Positions 1-6,016 of a stretch of 18,197 nucleotides of DNA are shown piece by piece. Under the pieces are notes generated by a model, which was not told the DNA's origin, made no database searches, and was given only the letters and a program-made list of their open reading frames with translations. The translations under genes were made by a program, and so were the position numbers. The stretch's first letter is position 1. Every line of letters starts with the position of its first letter. This DNA is from JACPTG01 sp964504135. GTDB lineage: Archaea; Nanobdellota; Nanobdellia; Woesearchaeales; UBA10216. The stretch spans positions 1-18,197 of the forward strand of contig CAZDCW010000027.1 of assembly GCA_964504135.1 (NCBI GenBank), written 5' to 3'.

Positions 1-52
1 ATGGGAAACCTTTTTCCATATAAGATTAAGCATACTAAATTAGGTCACTTCG
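1..52. repeat. 52-bp terminal inverted repeat, left copy
   Basis: Bases 1-52 are the exact reverse complement of 18144-18195, and the match stops abruptly at base 53. The copy ends about 52 bp upstream of the TATA box of the first gene. It contains a small internal palindrome (GGAAA...TTTCC). It could be a shared upstream promoter element, a dispersed genomic repeat that stopped the assembler, or a terminal artefact. Because the window begins at base 1 of the repeat, its true outer limit is unknown. Confidence 0.9.
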
Positions 53-104
53 GCTTTTGTGCAGGAAAAAAATAACAACCTCAAAGTGGTGAATGGCAAA
101 AGGC

Positions 105-111
105 TTATATA
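105..111 (+). promoter_or_regulatory. TATA box of first gene
   Basis: TTATATA is centred 27 nt before the ATG at 135, the spacing expected for an archaeal leaderless transcript starting at that ATG. An AAAGTGGT octamer sits at 83-90, 14 nt upstream. The same octamer has nearly the same spacing upstream of the GH15 TATA box at the other end of the window. Confidence 0.55.
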
Positions 112-134
112 GTCTTTCCGGTTTCCTGCTGTCA

Positions 135-1022
135 ATGGTTAACCACGACTTGGGGAACATTCCTGTCCTGGATTTGCTTTTCAGGAGGACCAGCCTTTCA
201 GGATTGGAAGAGTTGGATGTCAAGGGGAATCCTGAGGTAAATCCTGATGCTGCAGCAGGGAATAGGCAGAGGTTTGAGAAGGGCAGGGTAGTCCTTAATC
301 AGTTAGTCAATGATTATTCTGGGAGTCGGAGTTTGGATGCTGTGGCAAGGTCCAGCCTGGCTAATATGGATTTGGATCATCTTTCTTACATGCACATGGC
401 TGATTTAGTAATGCTTTTGGCAGGCGGTCGGGATGAAAGGGTTAAAGATGCATTGGTTCCGTATGCTGACGCTCTTATTGCTGTTGTTGCCTTGTATTTG
501 AACCCTGCCGGCCTGCCTGCAGGGCAGGGCTTTCATTCCAGGCCTGAGCACCTGTGGATAAACGGCGGAAGATGTAACTCCAGAATATCTGGCACGAGGG
601 TGGGCACAGACAGGTACACTATTGGAAGGTATGGAGGGGAGGTCCCCGATAGGCTCAGGGCGCTTGAAAAATATGAGGCTCTTTTTGGCCAGGCGATACG
701 CAGGAATGTTGTTGATTTGAATCCTCAGGATGATCTGGTGTTGAAGTATGGCTACCCTGACGCTGCTGATTTCAGCCTTGGCGCGCTTGGAGCTGCAGCA
801 GGCATAGAATTCATTGCTGACAGGAGTGCCGGCGACTGGGAAAGGCAGTCTCATCTGCGTTGGGTTGCAGGCGGTTTTTACAGGCTGTCAGGCAAGGCAA
901 GCTCTGGCTACGTGGAAACCAGGCTTGGAGAGATAGCGTATGCAGAGCCGATTAATTTTGTTCAAGTGGGTAATGTTAGGGTTCCTGAAAGGATATACCC
1001 TTATTACATCCGGGGCGGGTAA
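135..1022 (+). CDS. Hypothetical protein, paralogue of the 1889-2878 protein
   Basis: The product is 295 aa from the ATG at 135. An upstream in-frame ATG at 93 would add 14 residues, but a TATA box lies between the two starts and predicts transcription beginning near 135. I recognise no known family. The protein looks soluble and largely helical, with no signal peptide or clear membrane segment. Its C-terminal third matches the product of 1889-2878: both have ALEKY, then about 40 residues later AAGIEFIA (AAGVELIA in the other), then YRLSG/YRTSG, then a YVETRL/YVAERL segment and a YA-P motif. The paralogues flank the RIO1 gene on the same strand. Function unknown; no catalytic motif is evident. 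Confidence 0.75.
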   Translation: MVNHDLGNIPVLDLLFRRTSLSGLEELDVKGNPEVNPDAAAGNRQRFEKGRVVLNQLVNDYSGSRSLDAVARSSLANMDLDHLSYMHMADLVMLLAGGRDERVKDALVPYADALIAVVALYLNPAGLPAGQGFHSRPEHLWINGGRCNSRISGTRVGTDRYTIGRYGGEVPDRLRALEKYEALFGQAIRRNVVDLNPQDDLVLKYGYPDAADFSLGALGAAAGIEFIADRSAGDWERQSHLRWVAGGFYRLSGKASSGYVETRLGEIAYAEPINFVQVGNVRVPERIYPYYIRGG

Positions 1023-1055
1023 GCCTTTCTTTAATCGCTGGATAAGTTAAAAGCC

Positions 1056-1063
1056 TTTTTAAA
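1056..1063 (+). promoter_or_regulatory. TATA box of RIO1 gene
   Basis: TTTTTAAA is centred about 27 nt before the ATG at 1086. No Shine-Dalgarno sequence precedes that ATG, so the transcript is probably leaderless and independent of the gene upstream. Confidence 0.55.
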
Positions 1064-1085
1064 CTGGCCTTCAAATCAGGGTTTA

Positions 1086-1793
1086 ATGGTCAGAAAGTCT
1101 CCGGAGAAATTCAAGACCTTTCAGGACGTGTTTGACCGCTTTACCCTTAACAACCTGTTCAAGCTGGGCAAATACTTCGAGATGGAAACCCTCAGCCCTG
1201 TAAGCATTGGGAAGGAAAGCAACATATTCTCTGCAAGGGCAAGGGTTGGCGACAGGGAAAAACTGGTTGCCAAGATTCACAGGCTTGAGACCTCTGACTT
1301 CAACGTGATGTATTCCTACATCCGGGGCGACCCGAGGTTTGCCGGGCTGAAGAAACGCCGCCGCGAGATTATCTTTGCATGGGCCCAGCGTGAGTACAGG
1401 AATCTTATGGCTGCAAGGGAGGCTGAGATGCGCGTCCCGCTTCCTATTGCCTTCATGAAGAACATAATCCTCATGGAGTTTATCGGGAACTCGGCCGCAG
1501 CCCCGCAGCTCAAGGACTCAGCTCCAGGGAATCCCGATGCATTTTTTGCAGATGTGGTTGATAATGTGCGCAGGTATTACAGGCATGGCTTTGTGCATGG
1601 CGACCTTTCGAAATTCAACATTCTGAACTATAAGGAGAGGCCTGTTTTCATCGACTTTTCCCAGGGCACGCCTTTGAAGAACCCAAGGGCCCAGGAGCTT
1701 CTTGAAAGGGACGTGAAGAACATAGTTGATGATTTTGCGAAGCTTGGCGTGAAAGCCAGCGCAGAAAGTGTATTGGCGAGTATAAGAAAATAG
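1086..1793 (+). CDS. rio1: RIO1-family serine/threonine protein kinase
   Basis: This 235-aa atypical protein kinase matches the RIO1 family, known for late maturation of the small ribosomal subunit. Visible motifs: the RIO nucleotide loop SIGKESNIFSA (residues 40-50), the ATP-binding lysine K63 in VAKIH, the RIO1-typical YIRGDPRF and WAQREYRNL segments, the hinge region LMEFIG, the catalytic loop HGDLSKFNIL (171-180, D173 and N178) and the metal-binding aspartate D190 in FIDFSQ. FSQ replaces the commoner VSQ. The length is slightly short for archaeal Rio1, with little N-terminal extension and no basic tail. The start at 1086 agrees with a leaderless promoter. It lies between two paralogous hypothetical genes on the same strand, each with its own predicted promoter. 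RIO2 is less likely because the N-terminal winged-helix domain of RIO2 is absent. Confidence 0.93.
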   Translation: MVRKSPEKFKTFQDVFDRFTLNNLFKLGKYFEMETLSPVSIGKESNIFSARARVGDREKLVAKIHRLETSDFNVMYSYIRGDPRFAGLKKRRREIIFAWAQREYRNLMAAREAEMRVPLPIAFMKNIILMEFIGNSAAAPQLKDSAPGNPDAFFADVVDNVRRYYRHGFVHGDLSKFNILNYKERPVFIDFSQGTPLKNPRAQELLERDVKNIVDDFAKLGVKASAESVLASIRK

Positions 1794-1888
1794 CCTTCTT
1801 TTGCCGCTTCCATAGCCCCCTAACTGCGGCATAGCTGCCAATAAGCCACGATTAGCTTTTTATGCACTCTCAAAGTACCGCCTTCCTC

Positions 1889-2878
1889 ATGGATGATTAC
1901 ATATCGCCTTTGGAGCGCCTGTTTGCTGCAGAGCCGCTTCGCGAGAGGCATGCAGGCCTGGACTTCTGGGCCAACCAGACTATTGGCGATGCAGGCAGGA
2001 TGAGGGCTATTCTGGGCGGAGTTGATGAAAGGGTAGCTCATGCTCATGGGTTGAGGGCAATAGGCCGCCTTATTCCTGAAACCAGTGGCAGGGTGCAGAG
2101 CCTTGAGCTTGCGATGGCCATTGCTTCCGCAGAGGGCGTGTTGAGGCTTGCCCAGATGCATTTCCATGATGACATTTACAGCCTTGTGGACAGGCAGAGG
2201 ATATTTGCAATGCTGCATTATGAAGATGTATTTCCACACCTGGACCCCAGGCCTGCGCAGGAGGAGATTGACCAGGTCAATAAGTATGATGGTTACAGCT
2301 TGCTGCTTGCCCCTGCTGACAAGGGCCTTGCATCAGCCTGTGCGCTTTTCGTGCTTGAAGACCCTACAAGGGCTCTGCCCGAGTATGTCCAGAAATCAGG
2401 CGGCGGCTCTATAAAGTTTGCAGGCAGGGATTTGGGCTTGCGTGAGCAGGGCTTTCATCTTGACCGCGAAAGAGCAGTTGTTAGGCCTTTTGCCCTCAGC
2501 GCTTTGGAAAAGTATGTTCCTGCCATGAGGGATTACATTGAGGAGAAGGTGGCTGCTGTTGCGGATGGAAGGCTTGTATGCTTGAATCATGCTGAGGAGG
2601 CTGACGACATTGCCATGGCGCTGCTTGGCTTTGCCGCAGGCGTGGAACTTATTGCTAAGGGCGCTCCTGAGAATGTCCGCGGCAGGCTGCTGGGCATTGC
2701 GCATGAAGCATACAGGACTTCAGGTCTTCTGCACACAAAGTATGTTGCTGAGAGGCTGATTAATGACTATGCTGACCCCAGCCCGCTGGCTTACCTGAAG
2801 GTTGCTCCTGAAGCGCATGATGCTTTCCTTGAGTTTGCCAGGAATCGTCCTCAATTGGCTGTGGCCAGGCAGAAGTAA
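1889..2878 (+). CDS. Hypothetical protein, paralogue of the 135-1022 protein
   Basis: The product is 329 aa from the ATG at 1889; an in-frame ATG at 1862 would add nine residues. I prefer 1889 because a T-rich TATA-like element (1856-1863) lies about 29 nt upstream, the leaderless spacing used by neighbouring genes. No known family is recognised. It is rich in Ala, Leu, Arg and Glu and looks helical and cytoplasmic. A histidine-rich patch (QMHFHDD) and a Gly-Gly-Gly segment are visible, but no established active site. Its C-terminal third is clearly homologous to the product of 135-1022 (ALEKY, AAGVELIA, YRTSG, KYVAERL, YADPSPL). The gene converges on ftsZ, with a hairpin region between them. 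Confidence 0.75.
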   Translation: MDDYISPLERLFAAEPLRERHAGLDFWANQTIGDAGRMRAILGGVDERVAHAHGLRAIGRLIPETSGRVQSLELAMAIASAEGVLRLAQMHFHDDIYSLVDRQRIFAMLHYEDVFPHLDPRPAQEEIDQVNKYDGYSLLLAPADKGLASACALFVLEDPTRALPEYVQKSGGGSIKFAGRDLGLREQGFHLDRERAVVRPFALSALEKYVPAMRDYIEEKVAAVADGRLVCLNHAEEADDIAMALLGFAAGVELIAKGAPENVRGRLLGIAHEAYRTSGLLHTKYVAERLINDYADPSPLAYLKVAPEAHDAFLEFARNRPQLAVARQK

Positions 2879-2906
2879 TGAGCATCTAATTTAGTAAGTT
2901 GAGAAA

Positions 2907-2949
2907 ATAAAAAAAATCTCCAAATGCACCGTTGAAGGTGCATCGGAGA
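2907..2949 (-). terminator. Hairpin plus T-tract terminator of ftsZ
   Basis: Bases 2917-2930 pair with 2937-2949: TCTCC with GGAGA and ATGCACC with GGTGCAT, with a small internal bulge and the loop GTTGAA. Read on the minus strand, the stem is followed directly by eight T residues (2909-2916), as in an intrinsic terminator. It lies about 80 bp beyond the ftsZ stop codon. The plus-strand side lacks a comparable T run, so it serves ftsZ rather than the converging gene. Confidence 0.7.
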
Positions 2950-2963
2950 CCCTGCTTTCTTCC

Positions 2964-3001
2964 GCCTTCATTTGGTTTATTGGGGGTGGTAAAATGAAGG
3001 C
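2964..3001. repeat. Second inverted repeat in the ftsZ 3' region
   Basis: GCCTTCATTT (2964-2973) is perfectly complementary to AAATGAAGGC (2992-3001), with an 18-base G/T-rich loop. It lies between the ftsZ stop codon and the terminator hairpin, so the ftsZ mRNA would end in two consecutive hairpins. The role is unknown; mRNA 3'-end protection is possible. Confidence 0.6.
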
Positions 3002-3027
3002 AAGAAAACACACCTAAGCGGTGATCG

Positions 3028-4101
3028 TCAGTTTATTACCTCGATGCCCAGCTCGTCGTCAAGCTCCAGCCTTCTTGCTGGCTGTGGCTTCCTATCGAGC
3101 TTTCCGAGTATCCAGGGGCTTTTGACTCCTGTGATTATTGTCATCACAGTGACTTTGCCCTTCATGTTCTCAGATACCCTTGCGCCCCAGATTACGTTGG
3201 CGTCATCGTCAAGGCTTTCAGTTACCAGCTCGCCGATGCGGTTTATCTCGTCCAGCGTCATGTCCGGGCCTCCTGACACGTGGATTAGCGCTCCTGTGGC
3301 ACCTTTGTAGCTGATGTCCAGCAGCGGGTTGCTTAACGCTCCCTGGACAGCTTCCTCAACTCTATTGTTCGTGTCTGAGCTCCCGACTCCTATCGCTGCG
3401 ACTCCTCCGTTTGTCATGATTGCCTTTACGTCAGCATAGTCCAGGTTGACCAGGCTTGGCACGGCTATTGTCTCCACTATTCCTTTAATCATGGTTGACA
3501 CAAGCTCGTTTGCCACCGCAAATGCCTGCTCAATTGGCAGGTTTCCTGCTATCTGGACCAGCCTGTTGTTGTCTATTACTATTACTGTGTCAGACACCTG
3601 CCTTAGCTGGTTCAATCCAAATTCAGCCTTGTCTATCCTTGCCCTTTCAATCTTGAAGGGCATTGTGCAGGTTCCTATGACTATTGCTCCTGTTTCCTTT
3701 GCCACCTTGGCCACTACTGGGGCTGCGCCTGTCCCTGTTCCTCCTCCGAGCCCTGCGCAGACAAAAACCATGTCTGCCTCGCGTAGCCCTTCCTTTATTT
3801 CCTGGAGTGTTTCCTTGGCAGCCTCTGCCCCCCTTTCAGGGAAGCCGCCGCATCCCAAGCCTCTGGTCAGGTCCTTTCCTATGAGGAACTTCTTGTCAGC
3901 AGAAGATATCTCGAGGTGCTGCTTGTCTGTGTTGCATGCGAGTATTTCAGCTCCTTTTACTCCCTTTCTGTGGAGCCAGCTCACCATGTTGTTGCCTCCT
4001 CCTCCTACGCCTATGACCTTGATGTTGGCCTGTCCTATCACGCCACCACCGTATTTGTGTTCTTCAGCCGCCTTCAATGCATCTTCCACGATAAAATCCA
4101 T
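3028..4101 (-). CDS. ftsZ: Cell division protein FtsZ
   Basis: This tubulin-family GTPase forms the cytokinetic ring. The 357-aa product starting at 4101 shows all hallmarks: IKVIGVGGGGNNMV (residues 27-40), nucleotide-contact segment CNTDKQ, the tubulin signature GGGTGTG (119-125), the PFKIERAR region, and the T7 loop NLDYAD (219-224), whose aspartates complete the GTPase site of the next subunit. The C-terminal tail ends in a short acidic-hydrophobic motif (DDELGIEVIN), probably the partner-binding peptide. I chose 4101 over an upstream in-frame ATG at 4161 because a G-rich ribosome site (GGGGGTTGA, 4107-4115) precedes it and the known conserved region begins soon after. The gene is monocistronic, with a TATA-like element near 4184-4193 and a hairpin terminator. 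Confidence 0.97.
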   Translation of the reverse strand: MDFIVEDALKAAEEHKYGGGVIGQANIKVIGVGGGGNNMVSWLHRKGVKGAEILACNTDKQHLEISSADKKFLIGKDLTRGLGCGGFPERGAEAAKETLQEIKEGLREADMVFVCAGLGGGTGTGAAPVVAKVAKETGAIVIGTCTMPFKIERARIDKAEFGLNQLRQVSDTVIVIDNNRLVQIAGNLPIEQAFAVANELVSTMIKGIVETIAVPSLVNLDYADVKAIMTNGGVAAIGVGSSDTNNRVEEAVQGALSNPLLDISYKGATGALIHVSGGPDMTLDEINRIGELVTESLDDDANVIWGARVSENMKGKVTVMTIITGVKSPWILGKLDRKPQPARRLELDDELGIEVIN

Positions 4102-4183
4102 TTTCTTCAACCCCCGTTTGGCCCAGGTTTTTTGTTTAATTTTCAAAGTATAGTGCGGCAAACAACTATTCGAACATAGAAAT

Positions 4184-4193
4184 GTTTAAATAG
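4184..4193. promoter_or_regulatory. Shared TATA element between ftsZ and candidate RNA
   Basis: GTTTAAATAG is near-symmetrical. On the plus strand it gives TTTAAATA (4185-4192), an ideal archaeal TATA box with purine-rich sequence upstream, predicting a start near 4213-4217. On the minus strand it gives CTATTTAAAC, predicting a start near 4162 and a roughly 60-nt ftsZ leader. No plus-strand protein gene starts nearby, which points to the candidate RNA downstream. Confidence 0.5.
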
Positions 4194-4213
4194 TTGCTAC
4201 CTACGTATACTTC

Positions 4214-4326
4214 CCTTTAGAACAAGTCACTTGCGCCAACAAGTGAATTGGATGTTTGCAAATCGTTTTAAACCCGTTTTGCGCCAACAAAACCGGTTTA
4301 GCTAATTTTTCTGTATTTTGTCTTTA
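4214..4326 (+). ncRNA. Candidate small structured RNA with twin hairpins
   Basis: Two hairpins share the apical loop CGCCAA closed by a G-C pair, while their stems differ. Hairpin 1 (4223-4250) has the 7-bp stem TCACTTG/CAAGTGA, a G-A mismatch, then CAA/TTG. Hairpin 2 (4269-4300) has the 6-bp stem GTTTTG/CAAAAC, a C-C mismatch, then TAAACC/GGTTTA. A consensus TATA box lies about 28 bp upstream of the predicted 5' end, and a T-rich tract (4304-4326) resembling an archaeal terminator follows. No protein frame fits. Compensating differences in two stems around a constant loop are what a conserved RNA element would show. Alternatively these are two palindromic protein-binding sites upstream of the ftsZ promoter. 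The ends are estimates. Confidence 0.45.
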
Positions 4327-4401
4327 TTAAGGAGGTAAGAAATATTTAAAGATTTCTCCATTTAAAAATATAGTTTATAAGATACAGGTGGATTTTTAGA
4401 C

Positions 4402-4494
4402 ATGGCCTGCCTTGCAATGCTACGCCTTTACCTTGCGTTCTTCCCCTTTACATGCCCTCTTGCTACCGTACACGAAGAGTCAGCCTGCTGTTAG
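4402..4494 (+). CDS. Doubtful 30-aa hydrophobic mini-protein
   Basis: This short frame runs from ATG at 4402 to TAG. The product has a hydrophobic stretch (LRLYLAFFPF) and ends in two cysteines. A GGTGGA sequence lies about nine bases upstream, and a TATA-like run (4360-4373) is placed so that transcription could start just before it. Against it: the size allows chance occurrence, and direct repeats overlap its end. It may instead be part of an untranslated RNA. Confidence 0.2.
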   Translation: MACLAMLRLYLAFFPFTCPLATVHEESACC

Positions 4495-4510
4495 TTAAGC
4501 AAAACTACAA

Positions 4511-4538
4511 ACCACCAACGACTAACCACCAACAACTA
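4511..4538. repeat. 14-bp tandem repeat, two units
   Basis: ACCACCAACGACTA (4511-4524) is followed directly by ACCACCAACAACTA (4525-4538), one mismatch apart. The pair sits between two copies of the direct repeat GAGTCAGCCTGCT (4477-4489 and 4541-4553). The arrangement suggests local duplication or slippage; no function is evident. Confidence 0.75.
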
Positions 4539-4582
4539 ATGAGTCAGCCTGCTATGAGTCATTAAAGTGGCAAAATCTCCTG

Positions 4583-4870
4583 CTAAATCCCAAGCATCGC
4601 CCTTAGCTCTTCTGATGGCTGCCATGCGGGGTCGAATACAAGGTCTATGTTGACTTTCTTAACGCCCTCTGCCTGCATTAGCTTGCCTTCTACCTCTTCA
4701 AGGAGCTGCGGGCCGTATGGGCAGAATGGGGTGGTTAGCGTCATTTTGACATTCACTGTGGCTGCCTCCAGCCTTAAGTCATAAATCAGCCCAAGTGTCC
4801 AGACGTCTATCTGGAGTTCAGGGTCAAAGCAGGTCTTGAGGAGTTCGATGAGCTCTTCCTTGTTGGGCAT
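4583..4870 (-). CDS. MIP18/DUF59 family iron-sulfur assembly protein
   Basis: The 95-aa product is a single MIP18 (DUF59) domain, a family including SufT, PaaD and eukaryotic MIP18 that helps load iron-sulfur clusters onto target proteins. Family features seen: the FDPEL motif near residue 17, DVWTLGLIYDL, MTLTTPFCPYGPQL with the conserved cysteine, and the C-terminal DPAWQPSEELRAMLG. An in-frame ATG at 4888 would add six residues, but I chose 4870 because a TATA element (CTATTTAA on the minus strand, near 4891-4900) is centred 26 nt upstream, predicting a leaderless message beginning at this ATG. It is transcribed alone, divergent from the zinc-ribbon gene. The length is normal for the family. 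The specific client is unknown. Confidence 0.9.
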   Translation of the reverse strand: MPNKEELIELLKTCFDPELQIDVWTLGLIYDLRLEAATVNVKMTLTTPFCPYGPQLLEEVEGKLMQAEGVKKVNIDLVFDPAWQPSEELRAMLGI

Positions 4871-4890
4871 GGATTGGCAGTGGTACATTA

Positions 4891-4946
4891 GGTTAAATAG
4901 TTTTCCTTATGCGAACTATTTACTTTGCAGGCAAAATATTTATATA
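4891..4946. promoter_or_regulatory. Divergent promoters of MIP18 and zinc-ribbon genes
   Basis: The minus-strand TATA (4891-4900) lies 26 nt from the MIP18 ATG at 4870. On the plus strand TTTATATA (4939-4946) is a perfect archaeal TATA box, predicting a start near 4968. That leaves a leader of about 78 nt before the zinc-ribbon ATG at 5047. The leader contains a weak hairpin (TGCG-TAG-CGCA, around 4995-5005). Confidence 0.6.
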
Positions 4947-5046
4947 CTCTGCCCTATCGCGTGCTTTTTGGCTGTTTAGGCAGTCACCTATGCTGTGCGT
5001 AGCGCAGTGCAGGTTAGAGAAGAACGAATTTAGGAGGAAAAGTAAG

Positions 5047-5214
5047 ATGGGATTTGGTAACAGAGGAGGCGGAGGCGGAGGCTTCCAGCAGAGAGAGATG
5101 CATTCAGCGAAGTGTTCTGATTGTGGCGTGGATACTCAGGTGCCTTTCAAGCCAGCTGAAGGCAGGCCTGTTTACTGCAGGGACTGCTACCAGAAGAAGA
5201 AGTCAAGCTATTGA
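5047..5214 (+). CDS. CxxC-x17-CxxC zinc-ribbon small protein
   Basis: The 55-aa protein has a glycine-rich, RGG-like head (GFGNRGGGGGGF) followed by CSDC, exactly 17 residues and CRDC, then a basic tail (QKKKSS). This spacing defines the known CxxC-x17-CxxC zinc-binding domain. By family knowledge and composition it probably binds zinc and nucleic acid; RNA is my guess because of the RGG-like head. The ATG at 5047 follows a strong GGAGG site at 5032-5036. A poly-T tract follows the stop. Unlike most neighbours it has a long leader and a Shine-Dalgarno site, which would allow post-transcriptional control. A run of GGAGGC repeats encodes the glycine stretch. Confidence 0.88.
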   Translation: MGFGNRGGGGGGFQQREMHSAKCSDCGVDTQVPFKPAEGRPVYCRDCYQKKKSSY

Positions 5215-5238
5215 TTTCTTCTTTTTTTCTTTTTTTTG
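5215..5238 (+). terminator. T-rich terminator of zinc-ribbon gene
   Basis: A run of almost uninterrupted T residues, broken by C, begins directly after the stop codon. Archaeal RNA polymerase typically terminates at such tracts without a hairpin. Confidence 0.65.
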
Positions 5239-5254
5239 TAATAAGCATTAGCAT

Positions 5255-5262
5255 TATATATA
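5255..5262 (+). promoter_or_regulatory. TATA box of the 5284 gene
   Basis: TATATATA is centred 26 nt before the ATG at 5284, and no ribosome site precedes that ATG, predicting a leaderless transcript. Confidence 0.55.
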
Positions 5263-5283
5263 TCTTGGGCATTTCCGTTTGGT

Positions 5284-5643
5284 ATGACCCTTAACCTTGG
5301 AGTGGTCATTCATGAGCCTTTGGAGATTGTTGGGCTGCCTGACGCGCATAAGAGATGCGTGGCATTGTACAGTGCAGGTGCCCGGAGAGTCTATTTTCTT
5401 GTTGAGTTGATTAACAGCAAGTACCACAGGATTTACGCCGGAACTGCAGGCGAGCCATTGGTTGATTTTGGCGTTGTCCAGCCTAAGGGTGGAGTGCGCT
5501 ACGAGTTTCATGAATCAGAGCACAGTTATGCTTTGGTTTTGCCGTATGATTCAGGGCCTTCGCTGGTTATGTCGCACGGCCAGCGGTCTAGGAGAGTTAC
5601 GCTTGAGAAGCTTCTTGACACCAGGACAAAACCCAGGAGATAA
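5284..5643 (+). CDS. Hypothetical protein
   Basis: The 119-aa product is not a family I recognise. It is soluble and rich in predicted beta-strand (for example RRVYFLVELINSKYHRIYAG and HSYALVLPYDSG), ending in a basic tail (TRTKPRR). There is no signal peptide or membrane segment. The start at ATG 5284 is supported by a TATA box at leaderless spacing. It converges on the DUF5752 gene with only 16 bases between the stop codons. A small beta-barrel or beta-sandwich fold is possible, but no function can be assigned. Confidence 0.75.
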   Translation: MTLNLGVVIHEPLEIVGLPDAHKRCVALYSAGARRVYFLVELINSKYHRIYAGTAGEPLVDFGVVQPKGGVRYEFHESEHSYALVLPYDSGPSLVMSHGQRSRRVTLEKLLDTRTKPRR

Positions 5644-5659
5644 GGGAAGAAAAAATAGT

Positions 5660-5971
5660 TCACGAAGCGACCTTCTTCCCAAGGGAAGCGAGCCTTTCAT
5701 TGACCCTCTTCAGCGTGGCAGTCCTTGTCCTGGCCTTGCCTAACGCTGCCGCGAGGTGGTGGTCTCCTATTACCTCATCTATCCACTTGCAGAAGTCATT
5801 CTTCTCCCTGTTTACGTGGTGGACGAACTGGTCGTCCTGCATGTGCCTTAGCGCTTCAGACAACTCCTGCAGGTTTTTGAGTATCGGGCCATTGTTTACC
5901 CAGAATGCGCATTCAGGGCTGCAGTCAACCAAGTATCTTCCTGTGTCCTCAGCCCCTTTTTTGCCTGTCAT
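5660..5971 (-). CDS. DUF5752 family protein
   Basis: The 103-aa product resembles DUF5752, small proteins of unknown function. Recognised features: the FWVNNGPILKNLQELSEAL segment (residues 24-42), then HVNREKNDFCKWIDEVIGD (52-70), then a C-terminal helix with Lys and Arg. The conserved N-H-V and K-N-D-F-W core is intact. It lies directly downstream of the GH57 enzyme on the same strand, with 45 bases between, and has its own TATA-like element (5997-6006). The location suggests a role linked to polysaccharide metabolism, but this is inference. It contains no catalytic signature known to me. Confidence 0.75.
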   Translation of the reverse strand: MTGKKGAEDTGRYLVDCSPECAFWVNNGPILKNLQELSEALRHMQDDQFVHHVNREKNDFCKWIDEVIGDHHLAAALGKARTRTATLKRVNERLASLGKKVAS

Positions 5972-6016
5972 GCCTGCTAAATCCCTGCCTTGGTTGTTTT
6001 TATATCTTTTGGTTTT

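Larger units (their letters stand above)
4327..4582. other. Intergenic stretch with TATA-like runs and short repeats
   Basis: This is the rest of the 481-base gap between ftsZ and the MIP18 gene. It holds AT-rich TATA-like runs (4343-4350 and 4360-4373), a doubtful 30-codon ORF (4402-4494), a 13-bp direct repeat GAGTCAGCCTGCT (4477-4489 and 4541-4553) and a 14-bp tandem repeat (4511-4524 and 4525-4538). No tRNA or convincing protein gene is visible. Confidence 0.6.

Noticed and set aside
405..854. 149-codon frame opposite the first hypothetical gene
   Set aside because: No promoter or ribosome site was seen, and the plus-strand frame is supported by homology to its paralogue.
2994..3017. Seven-codon plus-strand ORF after a strong GGGGGTGGT sequence
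   Set aside because: It is far too short, lies inside the ftsZ 3' hairpin region, and no gene follows on that strand; the G-rich run is part of the hairpin loop.
3446..4153. 235-codon open frame on the plus strand opposite ftsZ
   Set aside because: It is a shadow of ftsZ: the minus-strand protein has every FtsZ motif, while this translation is Ser/Pro/Leu-rich low-complexity with no family signal.
4163..4180. GTTCGAAT on the minus strand resembling a tRNA T-loop
   Set aside because: The flanking five-base arms do not pair and no acceptor, D or anticodon arms can be formed around it.
4477..4553. CRISPR-like array
   Set aside because: Only two 13-bp and two 14-bp repeat copies, irregular spacing, no cas genes nearby.
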